Positions 24,265-32,558 of a DNA stretch of 64,000 bases are shown here, piece by piece. Position numbers and translations under genes: made by a program. Numbering within the stretch: the first letter of the stretch is position 1; every line of letters begins with the position of its first letter. The stretch lies in assembly GCF_030865425.1 (NCBI RefSeq), contig NZ_JAVFCB010000001.1, positions 1-64,000 on the forward strand, given 5' to 3'. The notes under the pieces were generated by a model. It saw only the letters and a program-made list of their open reading frames with translations, ran no database searches and was not told where the DNA came from. The DNA comes from Microbacterium capsulatum. GTDB taxonomy: Bacteria; Actinomycetota; Actinomycetes; Actinomycetales; Microbacteriaceae.

Positions 24265-24732
24265 ATGAGCGAGAAGCGCGTGCACCTCTCCCGGACCGAG
24301 CCCGCCGCGTACAAGGCGCTGGACGCCTTCGCGGTCACGGTGAGCGAGATCTGCCGCGCGAACGAGATCGACGAGCGGCTCAAGGAGCTCGTGATGATCC
24401 ACTGCTCGCAGCTCAACGGCTGCGCCTTCTGCACCCGGATCCACGTGGACCGCGCGACCGCGCTCGGCATCGACACCGACACGCTCATGCAGATCCCCGC
24501 CTGGCGCGAGTCCGGAGTGTTCTCGGCGCGGGAGCAGGCGGCGCTCGAGCTCGCCGAGGCGTTCACGTTCCTGCACGAGGACGGCATCCCTGACGACGTC
24601 TACGACCGGGTCCGCGCGGTGTTCACGGAGAAGGAGTACGCCGCGCTCAGCTGGGCGTGCGTGTCGATCAACGCGTTCAACCGCATCGTCGTCGCCGGCA
24701 AGTACGCGGTCGCCCCGCGGGTCCCGCGATGA
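24265..24732 (+). CDS. Carboxymuconolactone decarboxylase/AhpD-like protein
   Basis: A 155-residue member of the CMD family. LKELVMIHCSQLNGCAFCTRIHVDRA (residues about 45-70, in two parts) contains the CxxC pair and nearby His of the AhpD-type alkylhydroperoxidase core, so a thiol-dependent peroxidase or redox role is likely rather than true decarboxylation. AREQAALELAEAFT is the usual downstream helix. It is ATGA-coupled to a tyrosine phosphatase gene. Confidence 0.88.
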   Translation: MSEKRVHLSRTEPAAYKALDAFAVTVSEICRANEIDERLKELVMIHCSQLNGCAFCTRIHVDRATALGIDTDTLMQIPAWRESGVFSAREQAALELAEAFTFLHEDGIPDDVYDRVRAVFTEKEYAALSWACVSINAFNRIVVAGKYAVAPRVPR

Positions 24733-25433
24733 CGGTCCTGCACGTCCCCGGCATCACGAACCTCCGTGACGTCGGCGGGATCCCGGTCGGGGGGTCCCGC
24801 ATCCGCGAGGGCGTCCTGTTCCGCTCCGGGAATCTGGCGCACACCGGGGCCGAGGCCCAGTCCTTCCTGCGGGGTCACGTGTCACGCGTCGTGGATCTCC
24901 GCGACGACAGCGAGGTGCTCGCGGAACCGTGCGGGGTCGCCGGGATCCCGATCACGCACGTGCCGCTGTTCGCCGGTTCCATCGCGTCCTTCCTCCTCGG
25001 CGACATCAGCCTGGACGGCCTCTACCGCCGCATCGTCGACGACGGCTCGGACCGCGTCGTGCGCGTGATGGACGTGATCGCCGCGGGCGAGCCGACGCTC
25101 GTGCACTGCACGCTCGGCAAGGATCGCACCGGGGTCAGCGTCGCGCTGGCGCTCGCGGCCGTCGGCGCCGATCGGGACGCGATCGTCGAGGACTACGCCC
25201 TCACCGCCTCCCAGCTGCCGGAGTCCCGCAACCGTGCGATCGCGAAGTGGCTCGAGGAGCGTCTTCCGGTCGCGCAGAACGCGATCGCGCTCGCGACCGA
25301 GTCGCCCGCGCCGGTCATGCGCCGGCTCCTCGCCGAGATCGATCAGCGGCACGGATCCGTCGCCGACTACCTGCTCGGCGCGGGTCTCGCGCCGGCCCGG
25401 CTCGAGGCGCTGGGACAGGCGCTCGTCGAGTGA
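24729..25433 (+). CDS. Tyrosine/lipid-type protein phosphatase
   Basis: A 234-residue phosphatase of the Y_phosphatase3 group. It opens ITNLRDVGGIPVGG and has the signature loop HCTLGKDRTGVSVALAL (about 119-135), where Cys is the nucleophile and Arg binds phosphate. The Lys in GKDRTG is typical of the dual-specificity, PtpB/LipA-like actinobacterial enzymes that act on phosphotyrosine or phosphoinositides. No export signal is visible. It is translationally coupled to the AhpD-like gene. Confidence 0.88.
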   Translation: MTVLHVPGITNLRDVGGIPVGGSRIREGVLFRSGNLAHTGAEAQSFLRGHVSRVVDLRDDSEVLAEPCGVAGIPITHVPLFAGSIASFLLGDISLDGLYRRIVDDGSDRVVRVMDVIAAGEPTLVHCTLGKDRTGVSVALALAAVGADRDAIVEDYALTASQLPESRNRAIAKWLEERLPVAQNAIALATESPAPVMRRLLAEIDQRHGSVADYLLGAGLAPARLEALGQALVE

Positions 25434-25449
25434 CGCGGACACCGCGGGC

Positions 25450-25893
25450 TCACCGCGGCAGGTAGTGGCCGTCCTCCAGACCCGCCTCGATCTCGAAGCG
25501 GTTGCGCAGCGGATCCCGCCCCGCGCACAGGTACAGGACCGGCATCAGGAAGCCGTAGCGCAGCCACTGCCGCTTGTGCACCGCCTCGTGGCGCAGCACG
25601 CGCTCATCCGGCACGGCGTCGCCGGTGAGGTAGCAGCCGCCGACGCACACGCCGCCGCGGGCGAACGTCCACGCGGGCATGCCCCGGAACACCCACAGCC
25701 CCTCGCGGCGCTCCACGGGGCCGGTGCTCCACAGCCCGCCCCAGATCCAGCCGATCGCGCAGCCCCACGCGTAGCCGATCCGGCTGATCGGGGAGCGCAG
25801 CAGCACCGCGGGGATGCGCCCGTCGAACCGGCGACCCCGCTCCACGATCGCGGCCGCCTCGGCACGGATCGCGTCGAGGTCGGCCGACCTCAC
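25450..25893 (-). CDS. Small protein with HExxH motif, unknown function
   Basis: A 147-residue protein starting at GTG (GTGA overlap with the arginase-like gene). RHEAVHKRQWLRYG (about 107-120) is a zincin-type HExxH helix. NRFEIEAG about 20 residues later could supply the third metal ligand. A hydrophobic segment lies at about 36-52 (IGYAWGCAIGWIWGG) and another follows HExxH. I recognise it only as a conserved actinobacterial hypothetical, possibly a small membrane-associated metallopeptidase. It is the last gene of the TPM/PspA operon. Confidence 0.6.
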   Translation of the reverse strand: MRSADLDAIRAEAAAIVERGRRFDGRIPAVLLRSPISRIGYAWGCAIGWIWGGLWSTGPVERREGLWVFRGMPAWTFARGGVCVGGCYLTGDAVPDERVLRHEAVHKRQWLRYGFLMPVLYLCAGRDPLRNRFEIEAGLEDGHYLPR

Positions 25894-26702
25894 GCCAGGG
25901 AGCCGATCAGGCGCAGGATCGCGCCCATGTCCTCGACGGCGTCGCCGGGGGATCGCGGGGCGAACCCTGCGATCGTCGCACCCGCCAGCGGCACGCGCTC
26001 GCGCAGGATCCGGAGGGCCTCGACGACGTCCGCCGCGCGCAGCCCGAACGGCACGGCGGAGGAGACGCCGGCGAACTCGGCCGGATCCAGCACGTCGACG
26101 TCGATGTGCACGTACACGCGGCGCGCACCGGTCGCGGTGACCGCGTCCGCGAGGGCGACGAGATCCTCGAGTCCGTCGAGTCGGACGATCCCGGACGAGG
26201 CCAGGAAGTCGCTCTCGGCGTCCTCCTCGGCGCGGGCGCCGACGAGCACCGTGCGTTCGGGGCTGAGCCCCGCGGGGGCGGCGAGCGGGAACGACGGGTG
26301 CCCGAGCAGGGCCCGCAGCGCCATGCCCGCATAGGCGCCCGAGACGGACGACTCGGGGGTGTGCAGGTCGGGGTGCGCGTCGAACCACACGATCGCGACG
26401 TCGTCCAGCCCGCCGTGCAGAGCGGCGACCGCCGCGACGCTCACGCCGCAGTCGCCGCCCACCACGAGCGTCGGCTCGGCGTGCGCCGAGACGGCTTCCT
26501 CGATCAGTTCCCTGGTGCGACGCAGGCTGCTCAGCCGGTGCACGCCCGTGCCCTCGGCGTCGCCGGCCTCCAGCGGGACGTCCAGCACGGTGGTGCGCGC
26601 GCTCGGCAGGTCGCCGGCGATCGCGGCGGCGCCGTCGGTGAGAAGCATCGCCCGCGGGGCGGGGGAGCCCTGCCACTGCGGGACGACGAGGAAGCGGGTC
26701 AC
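25890..26702 (-). CDS. Arginase/agmatinase-family protein with one altered metal ligand
   Basis: A 270-residue ureohydrolase-fold protein starting at GTG. WFDAHPDLHTP (canonical DAHxD) and HIDVDVLDPAEF (canonical DxDxxDP) are intact. The first motif, usually GGDHS, reads GGDCGVS at about 92-98, so a Cys replaces the His that binds one Mn ion. The family hydrolyses guanidino or formimino compounds such as arginine, agmatine or formiminoglutamate. With the Cys change the reaction may differ. It is in a four-gene operon directly after pspA, with 2 nt between. Confidence 0.8.
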   Translation of the reverse strand: MTRFLVVPQWQGSPAPRAMLLTDGAAAIAGDLPSARTTVLDVPLEAGDAEGTGVHRLSSLRRTRELIEEAVSAHAEPTLVVGGDCGVSVAAVAALHGGLDDVAIVWFDAHPDLHTPESSVSGAYAGMALRALLGHPSFPLAAPAGLSPERTVLVGARAEEDAESDFLASSGIVRLDGLEDLVALADAVTATGARRVYVHIDVDVLDPAEFAGVSSAVPFGLRAADVVEALRILRERVPLAGATIAGFAPRSPGDAVEDMGAILRLIGSLA

Positions 26703-26704
26703 GA

Positions 26705-27448
26705 TCAGCCCTCGAGAGCTTCCTGCGGCTTGGCGGTGGATCCCGCCTTCAGCTCGGCGAGGCGGGCCTCGACCTCGGTGAGCTCGCCGAGATCCTCGAG
26801 GCTCTCGAACTGCGCGTCGATCGACGAGGCGGCGATCTCGGCCTTGCCCTGGGCGATCGCCTCCTGACGGCGGATCTTGTCCTCGAAGCGGCCGAGCTCG
26901 CTGGTCGGGTCGAGCACGTTGATCGACGAGACCGCGTCCTGCACCTTGGTCTGCGCCTCGGCGACCTTGGCGCGGGCGAGCAGCTCGCTGCGCTTCGCCT
27001 TGAGCTGCTCGAGCTTGTCCTTCATCGTGTTCAGGCCGCTCTTGAGCTTGTCGACGACCTCGGTCTGCGCCGCGATCTGCGGCTCGGCGGTCTTCGCCTC
27101 GCGCTCCGAGCTGATCTGGCGCTGCAGCGCGATCTTGGCGAGGCTGTCGAACTTGTCGGCGTCGACCGCGTTGCCGGTCGAGCGCAGGTCGTCGGCCTTG
27201 CGGCTCGCGGCGAGGGCCTTGTTGCCCCACTCGGCGGCGGCCTGCACGTCCTCCTGGTGGTCCCGCTCGAGCAGGCGCAGGTTGCCGATGGTCTCGGCGA
27301 TCGCCGACTCGGCGTCCGCGATGTTGTTCGTGTAATCGCGGACGAGCTGATCGATCATCTTCTGCGGGTCCTCGGCGGAGTCGAGGAGGGAGTTGATGTT
27401 GGCCTTCACCAGGGTGGAGATGCGGCCGAAGACGGACTGCTTGGTCAT
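26705..27448 (-). CDS. pspA: PspA/IM30 (Vipp1) family membrane-stress protein
   Basis: A 247-residue, almost wholly helical protein. It opens FGRISTLVKANINSLLDSAEDPQKM, the amphipathic helix and PspA-family start, followed by long coiled-coil heptads (about 30-190) rich in Ala, Glu, Lys and Gln. ESCRT-III-like proteins of this type oligomerise on the inner membrane face and limit proton leakage. It has AAAGGA upstream. It sits between the TPM gene and the arginase-like gene. The psp regulators of Proteobacteria are not present. Confidence 0.92.
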   Translation of the reverse strand: MTKQSVFGRISTLVKANINSLLDSAEDPQKMIDQLVRDYTNNIADAESAIAETIGNLRLLERDHQEDVQAAAEWGNKALAASRKADDLRSTGNAVDADKFDSLAKIALQRQISSEREAKTAEPQIAAQTEVVDKLKSGLNTMKDKLEQLKAKRSELLARAKVAEAQTKVQDAVSSINVLDPTSELGRFEDKIRRQEAIAQGKAEIAASSIDAQFESLEDLGELTEVEARLAELKAGSTAKPQEALEG

Positions 27449-27516
27449 GGGGTGTCCTTTCCAGGGTTCCGTTCGAAGTTGTCGTGGGTCGAGAGGGAGC
27501 GCGGGGGAGGGGCCGC

Positions 27517-29520
27517 TCAGAAGCGGCCGCCGGATCCGGAGCGGCCGCCGCCTCCGCCGAAGCCGCCGCCGCCGAAGCTGGAGGCGCCGAATCCGCCGCC
27601 GCTGGACCGCCAGCCGCCGCCGTTGCGGCCCGCGCCCCAGCCGGAGGAGTGCCCGGCGCCGGACAGGATCCCGCCGATGATGCCGCCGAGGATCGCGTCT
27701 CCGAGGTTGCCGCCGCCCCAGGCGCCCGCATTCGGGACGCTCTGGTCGACGCCGTACCCGTCGACGGATCCGCTCGCCAGGGACGATGCCTCCCGGGCGA
27801 GCGCGATCGCGCGCTGGGCGTGCTGGAGCGCGGTGCCGGGGTCGGCGAGCCGGGTCGTCTCGGCCTGGTCGTACTCGGTCGAGGCCTGCGCCACGCGGGT
27901 GCGGGGATCGGCACCGATCGCGCCGCGGCGGGTCGTGATGTAGGTGTTCGCGGTGGTGATCTCGGCGCGCGCCTGGGCCAGCGTCTGCTGCAGCACCTGC
28001 TGCGCGCGCTCGGCCTGCTGCTGCCCGCTGCGGATCGCGGAGACGGCGCCGTCGATCCGGGTGTTGGCCGCGGTCAGCGCCTCGACCACAGCCTGCGGGC
28101 GCCGGCCCGTTCCGGTGAGGTCGGTGCGCGCCTGGTCGAGGGCCTCGCGGGTGCCCGCGACGACGGCGTCGAGTTCGGGCGAGGCGGGCAGGGCGGACGC
28201 GCCGGCGATGTCCTGCTCCAGGTCGGACATCAGGGCGCGGGCCTGGTCCTCGGTCCTGCCGAGGTCGTCGTGCAGCGTCGAGATCGCGGCGGCCAGCTGT
28301 CCGGCCTGCAGCACGGCTTCCTCGGCCGTGCGGATCGCGAAGGCGGTCTCGCCGCGCTTGTCCTCGGCGAGCAGTCGCTGCGCGTCGGCGATGCGGGCGT
28401 CGGCGAGCTCGAGCCGGCTCCGGGCCTGAGCCGGGTTGTCGGCGACCGTGCGCAGCGCCGAGGCGTCGTAGACCGCGACCAGCCGCTCCAGTGCGGCCGG
28501 TGCGGCGTCGACGGCGGCCGCGGCGTCGGCGCGGTGGGCCTCGAGCTGCTGCAGCGCCTGCTCCGCGCCCTCCTCGAGCCGCCTGAGCTCGTCGAACGCC
28601 GCGACGTTCGCGTCGAGCGCCGCGTCGGCCTCCTCGCACAGCTGGATGATCCGCAGATCCCACTCCCGGCGCTGCTGCGGGGTGTCCGGCACGTCATCGT
28701 CGAGCTTCTGCCTGAGCGCGAACGCCTCGTCCAGCTTGGCCCTGGCCTTCGACACGACGTCCGCGAACACGCTCGTCGCGCTGTCGCCGAACTGGGCGAT
28801 CGCGAAGCCGAGATCCTCGGTGGACGAGGTGACCGCGTCGTCGGTGTGCACGAGCGCGGACCCTGCCCGCTGCGCGAGCTCCTCGTCGCTGATCGCGTCG
28901 AGCGGATCCGTGACCTGCTCCGTGGTCACCGGGGCGATGCGCGCGGCCGCGCGGCGGCGCATCGCGAAGAGCACCCAGACCCCGGCGACGATCGCGACGA
29001 CCGCGACCCCGCCGAGCACGATGCCGCCCACGCCCCATCCGCCGGAGGAGCCTGCGCCCTCGAAGCCGGCGGCCGCGGTGCGCACCGCCGCGGCCCAGTG
29101 CTGGTCGTGCAGGTCGTTGACGAGCGAGTCCGAGATCGCGTCGACGCGGCTCAGCGAGACCGGGCCGCGGCTGTCGGCGGAGATGTAGAACTGGCGGTCG
29201 CTCACCGCGATCGCGAGCAGATACTGGTTCCGGCCGAGCCCGTTGTCGCGGGCGACCTGCTCGGTCCACTGCTGGCTGTTCTCCGGGTCGGTGAACGCGT
29301 CGATGAAGACGACGAACAGCTGCATGTCCTTGGTGCGGCTGAGCGTGGTCAGCCGCGCGTCGAGCGCGGTGACCTCGGCGGAGGACAGCGCCCCGACCTC
29401 ATCCGTGACGTATCCGGAGCCGAGCGTGACGGGCGCCGTGGCCACCGCGGGTGAGGCGAGGAAGGACATGCCGAGCACGCCCAGGACCACCCCGACGACG
29501 ACGGCCCAGCGTGCTCGCAT
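27517..29520 (-). CDS. TPM-domain membrane protein with long coiled coil and glycine-rich tail
   Basis: A 667-residue protein. A signal peptide spans residues 1-28 (ends SPAVATA). A TPM (Psb32/MOLO-1-like) domain runs from about 30 to 150, with YVTDEVGALSSAEV at its start and AIAVSDRQFYISADSRG in its core. A membrane helix lies at about 163-185, then alanine-rich coiled coil to about 560. The final 100 residues are Gly/Ser-rich, ending GGRSGSGGRF. The TPM domain would face outside. The coiled coil and tail would be cytoplasmic, where PspA could bind. RBS GGAGGAG lies just upstream. It is the first gene of the operon. Confidence 0.85.
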   Translation of the reverse strand: MRARWAVVVGVVLGVLGMSFLASPAVATAPVTLGSGYVTDEVGALSSAEVTALDARLTTLSRTKDMQLFVVFIDAFTDPENSQQWTEQVARDNGLGRNQYLLAIAVSDRQFYISADSRGPVSLSRVDAISDSLVNDLHDQHWAAAVRTAAAGFEGAGSSGGWGVGGIVLGGVAVVAIVAGVWVLFAMRRRAAARIAPVTTEQVTDPLDAISDEELAQRAGSALVHTDDAVTSSTEDLGFAIAQFGDSATSVFADVVSKARAKLDEAFALRQKLDDDVPDTPQQRREWDLRIIQLCEEADAALDANVAAFDELRRLEEGAEQALQQLEAHRADAAAAVDAAPAALERLVAVYDASALRTVADNPAQARSRLELADARIADAQRLLAEDKRGETAFAIRTAEEAVLQAGQLAAAISTLHDDLGRTEDQARALMSDLEQDIAGASALPASPELDAVVAGTREALDQARTDLTGTGRRPQAVVEALTAANTRIDGAVSAIRSGQQQAERAQQVLQQTLAQARAEITTANTYITTRRGAIGADPRTRVAQASTEYDQAETTRLADPGTALQHAQRAIALAREASSLASGSVDGYGVDQSVPNAGAWGGGNLGDAILGGIIGGILSGAGHSSGWGAGRNGGGWRSSGGGFGASSFGGGGFGGGGGRSGSGGRF

Positions 29521-29556
29521 CTTCGCTCCTCCCGGGTCCCGGCAGACCCCCTTGCG

Positions 29557-29562
29557 AGTCTA
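29557..29562 (-). promoter_or_regulatory. Predicted -10 box TAGACT for the TPM/pspA operon
   Basis: On the minus strand TAGACT is 36 nt before the TPM ATG, leaving a leader of about 30 nt with GGAGGAG. Confidence 0.55.
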
Positions 29563-29665
29563 TTCCGCGGGATTGGGGCCGGGTAGGCGATCGGGAGTGC
29601 TCATAGCGAACACCGAAGATGCGTGCGGCGTCGTGCCGTTGCGGCGGCGCACGCGGGGCGGATCC

Positions 29666-29671
29666 TAGGCT
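29666..29671 (+). promoter_or_regulatory. Predicted leaderless -10 box TAGGCT for the DUF3097 gene
   Basis: TAGGCT lies 7 nt before the ATG at 29679. This supports that start over an in-frame ATG 60 nt upstream. Confidence 0.55.
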
Positions 29672-29678
29672 GGTGCGG

Positions 29679-30527
29679 ATGGACGACAGGTACGGATCGG
29701 ATGTGCTCGCCGCGGGCTGGCGGGATCGCGGCGCGAAGACGGTGATCGACGTCGCCGCGGACAAGGACCTCGTCGTCGAGGTCGCCGTGGACGGCTTCTG
29801 CGGCGCCGTCACCCGGAACGAGGGCGGCCAGGTCGAGCTCGAGGACTACCGGGGCCGGCGCCGGCTGTTCCCGCTGGGCGGCGGCTTTATGATCGACGGC
29901 GAGCCGGTGCGGCTGGTGCACCCGTCGAAGACGTCGCAGGGCGGCGCGCGGCGCACCGCCTCCGGATCCTTCGCGGTCGGCGACGCCAGGGCGCGCACGG
30001 CCCTGCCCAGCCGGATCCTCGTCGAGGGCCGGCACGACGCCGAGCTCGTGGAGAAGGTGTGGGGCGACGACCTGCGGGTCGAGGGCGTCGTCGTGGAGTA
30101 TCTGCAGGGCATCGACCTGCTGGACGAGCTGCTCGCGGCCGAGCCGCCGAGCCGCACCCGCCGTTACGGGGTCCTCGTCGACCACCTCGTCGCCGGGTCC
30201 AAGGAGACCCGCATCGTCGATCAGATCCTGCGCGGGCCGCACGGCGCGCACCTGCGCATCGTGGGGCACCCGTTCATCGACGTGTGGCAGTGCGTGACCC
30301 CGGTCGCGATGGGGATCAGGGCATGGCCGCAGATCCCGCGCGGCACGGACTGGAAGACCGGGATCTGCCGCGCGTTCGGCTGGCCGGCGGAGTCGCAGGC
30401 CGACATCGCGCACGCGTGGAAGCGGATCCTGTCCCGCGTGACGACCTACCGCGACCTGGAGCCCGCGCTGCTCGGCCGGGTCGAGGAGCTCATCGACTTC
30501 GTCACCGAGCCGGGGGAGCGGGCATGA
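29679..30527 (+). CDS. DUF3097 family protein
   Basis: A 282-residue actinobacterial protein of unknown function. It opens DRYGSDVLAAGWR, with a beta-rich N-terminal region to about 105 and then a domain starting SRILVEGRHDAELVEKVWGDD (in two parts; residues about 110-130). EGRHDAELVEKVWG and VLVDHLVAGSKE resemble the acidic motifs of TOPRIM domains (E...D.D), which would suggest nucleic-acid or nucleotide handling. That is an inference. It ends with an ATGA overlap to a possible early start of trmB. Confidence 0.8.
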   Translation: MDDRYGSDVLAAGWRDRGAKTVIDVAADKDLVVEVAVDGFCGAVTRNEGGQVELEDYRGRRRLFPLGGGFMIDGEPVRLVHPSKTSQGGARRTASGSFAVGDARARTALPSRILVEGRHDAELVEKVWGDDLRVEGVVVEYLQGIDLLDELLAAEPPSRTRRYGVLVDHLVAGSKETRIVDQILRGPHGAHLRIVGHPFIDVWQCVTPVAMGIRAWPQIPRGTDWKTGICRAFGWPAESQADIAHAWKRILSRVTTYRDLEPALLGRVEELIDFVTEPGERA

Positions 30528-30598
30528 GCGGCCGTTCCGCGCGCGGTGCAGGGCGGGCGCGTCCCTCGGCGGGCTCAGGAGCCGACGCCGCCGCCGGA

Positions 30599-30604
30599 TA
30601 TCCT
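30599..30604 (+). promoter_or_regulatory. Predicted leaderless -10 box TATCCT for trmB
   Basis: TATCCT lies 6 nt before the ATG at 30611 and supports that start. GGAGGG abuts the ATG too closely to act as a normal Shine-Dalgarno. Confidence 0.5.
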
Positions 30605-30610
30605 GGAGGG

Positions 30611-31336
30611 ATGCCCGAACCCCGTACCTTCCGCGACGAGCCGGTGTCGTTCGTCCGGCGCAGCGGCCGCATGTCCGAGGCGCAGGAGCGCGCGTTCGCC
30701 GAGCTCGCGCCGCACTACCTGCTGGACGTGCCGCGGGACGTCGCCTGGACCTCGGTGCACCCCGAGGCGCGGCTCGACCCCGCGGCCGAGTACGGCCGTG
30801 AGGCGCCGCTGATCGTCGAGGTCGGCTCCGGCCAGGGCCACGCGATCGTCGCCGCCGCCTCGTCGCGGCCGGCCGAGGACTTCCTCGCGGTCGAGGTGTT
30901 CCGGGCCGGCCTCGCCCGCACGATGCTCGACGCCGACCGCGCGGGCGCGCGCAACCTGCGCCTCGTCGAGGCGAACGCGCCCGAGGTGCTCTCCTCCTAC
31001 CTGCCGGAGGCCGCGGCGAGCGAGGTGTGGATCTTCTTCCCGGACCCGTGGCACAAGAAGCGCCACACCAAGCGGCGCCTCGTCCGGCCTGGGTTCGGCG
31101 CCACCGCCGGGGCCGCGATCCGCGACGGCGGACTGCTGCGTCTCGCCACCGACTGGGAGGACTACGCGCTGCAGATGCGCGAGGTGCTCGACGGGGCGCC
31201 GGAGTTCGAGCGCGCGTTCGAGGGGGAGTGGGCCGAGCGCTTCGACGGGCGCGTGATGACCGCGTTCGAGCGCAAGGGCCTCGCGAAGGGGCGCGACATC
31301 CGCGACCTCACGTACCGGCGCGTGCCGAGGGCCTGA
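30611..31336 (+). CDS. trmB: tRNA (guanine-N7-)-methyltransferase
   Basis: A 241-residue SAM-dependent enzyme that methylates G46 in tRNA variable loops. RTFRDEPVSFVRRSGRMSEAQ (split) is the typical start. IVEVGSGQGHAIVAAA (about 71-86) is the SAM-binding glycine motif, VWIFFPDPWHKKRHTKRRLV (140-159) is the TrmB signature, and LATDWEDYALQM follows. An in-frame ATG at 30524 overlaps the DUF3097 stop and has GGGGGAG upstream. It would add 29 low-complexity residues. I prefer 30611 because of the leaderless -10 box and homologue starts. Confidence 0.93.
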   Translation: MPEPRTFRDEPVSFVRRSGRMSEAQERAFAELAPHYLLDVPRDVAWTSVHPEARLDPAAEYGREAPLIVEVGSGQGHAIVAAASSRPAEDFLAVEVFRAGLARTMLDADRAGARNLRLVEANAPEVLSSYLPEAAASEVWIFFPDPWHKKRHTKRRLVRPGFGATAGAAIRDGGLLRLATDWEDYALQMREVLDGAPEFERAFEGEWAERFDGRVMTAFERKGLAKGRDIRDLTYRRVPRA

Positions 31337-31403
31337 CCGCGTTTTCGCCTGCTGACCGGCGGGTCTGTCTCCCGGTCGGATCCGGCGGGAGCACAATCGT
31401 GCC

Positions 31404-31799
31404 ATGTTCTTCGTCATCGGCGCGGTGCTGGCGGGGCTCGGGGCCCTGATCCACGTGTACATCTTCGTGCTCGAGTCGGTGCGCTGGACGCACACCTCGA
31501 CCCGGCGGATCTTCGGCGTCGCGACCGAGGCGGACGCCCGCACGATGAAGCAGCTGGCGTTCAACCAGGGCTTCTACAACCTGTTCCTGGCGATCCTCGT
31601 CGTGATCGGGGTCGTCGTCGCGCTGGGCTCCGGCGTCTGGTTCGTCGTGGGCTGGGCGCTGACGCTCGCCGGTGTCGGCATGATGCTCGCCGCGGCGCTC
31701 GTGCTCGTGCTGTCCGACCGCACCAAGCTCCGCGCGGCGACCGTCCAGGGGCTGCTCCCGCTGCTCGCGGTGGTGGCCCTGGTCGTCGCGGTGATCTGA
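31404..31799 (+). CDS. DUF1304 family small membrane protein
   Basis: A 131-residue integral membrane protein with four hydrophobic segments (about 2-22, 52-70, 75-98 and 110-130). The first loop ESVRWTHTSTRRIFGV and the second-segment start FNQGFYNLFLAI are the conserved DUF1304 pattern. The function is unknown. It follows trmB by 67 nt. CACAAT lies 7 nt before the ATG as a weak -10 candidate. Confidence 0.8.
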   Translation: MFFVIGAVLAGLGALIHVYIFVLESVRWTHTSTRRIFGVATEADARTMKQLAFNQGFYNLFLAILVVIGVVVALGSGVWFVVGWALTLAGVGMMLAAALVLVLSDRTKLRAATVQGLLPLLAVVALVVAVI

Positions 31800-31817
31800 G
31801 CGGGCGTCCGGGTCGGA

Positions 31818-32408
31818 TCAGATCGCCATCCGGCTCATCGACGCGATCGCGTCGAACATGGTGATGAGCAGCCACATCGACCAGCCGATGGAGATCAGGA
31901 AGGTGGCCGCGGTCGCGGCGATCGCGACCCACAGCGTCGCCCAGCCGGCCCCTGCCTGGCGGTGCACGACGACGGCTCGTCCGATCGGATAGACCGGGTT
32001 GAGGAAACTCCATGCCCAGTGGAAGCGCTTCGGATAGCCGAGCCGGCCCAGCTCCTCGTGATCGCGGTACGCCGCGACCACGCCGAGGGCGAGCAACCCC
32101 CAGTTCAGGAGACCGATCAGCGTGAACGCGATCGTCATCGGCATCATCGAGGAGTACATCTCGATCATGGGAGAGGGGGCGGCGGTGCCCGGCCTGGTCC
32201 GCATCGTGGTGAGCAGGAACGTCAACTGTCGGAGATACGCCTGCATGAACCCGCTCATCGCCCAGAGCTGCGCCGCGGTCAGGACGGCGGCTGCCACGAG
32301 CACGTAGGCCGTGACCCAGCCCCACCGGGTATGCACCGGCGTGCCGGGAGGGACCGTGGGTCCCGGGATCGTCACCTGCGTCATTGCTCCATGCCCCCGC
32401 ATCTCCAT
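31818..32408 (-). CDS. Predicted four-helix membrane protein, unknown function
   Basis: A 196-residue protein with hydrophobic segments at about 28-46, 85-105 and 145-180, and a cytoplasmic-looking loop YRDHEELGRLGYPKRFHWAWSF (in two parts) that resembles the linker of short actinobacterial DUF2510-less membrane proteins. I cannot name a family. The ATG at 32408 is preferred because GGAG sits 6 nt upstream. The GTG at 32420 and ATG at 32384 are alternatives. It is convergent with the DUF1304 gene and isolated from other genes. Confidence 0.55.
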   Translation of the reverse strand: MEMRGHGAMTQVTIPGPTVPPGTPVHTRWGWVTAYVLVAAAVLTAAQLWAMSGFMQAYLRQLTFLLTTMRTRPGTAAPSPMIEMYSSMMPMTIAFTLIGLLNWGLLALGVVAAYRDHEELGRLGYPKRFHWAWSFLNPVYPIGRAVVVHRQAGAGWATLWVAIAATAATFLISIGWSMWLLITMFDAIASMSRMAI

Positions 32409-32513
32409 TCGCCCCTCCACGCGCCGACGGTTGGTGAGGCGCGTCGCGTGATCCTGTCGGGTCGGCGCGCGGAGCCTCCTGGCGAATGGAGCCTCGCCGG
32501 TCGGGTGGTGAGG

Positions 32514-32555
32514 ATGCGATGAAGGGCCGCCCTGGAGGGCGGCCCTTCATCGCAT
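32514..32555 (-). terminator. Strong 19-bp hairpin after tRNA-Arg
   Basis: Perfect 19-bp arms (32514-32532 and 32537-32555) with a TGGA loop begin 4 nt past the tRNA 3' end. The stem is far longer than needed for a typical terminator. Confidence 0.75.
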
Positions 32556-32558
32556 TCG

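Noticed and set aside
25450..25893. Calling the HExxH protein a known peptidase
   Set aside because: Only the motif and a downstream Glu are visible, with no family I can name, so it is left as unknown function.
31391..31398. -10 box for the DUF1304 gene (CACAAT)
   Set aside because: It deviates from TANNNT, so it is mentioned only in the gene entry and not called as a promoter.
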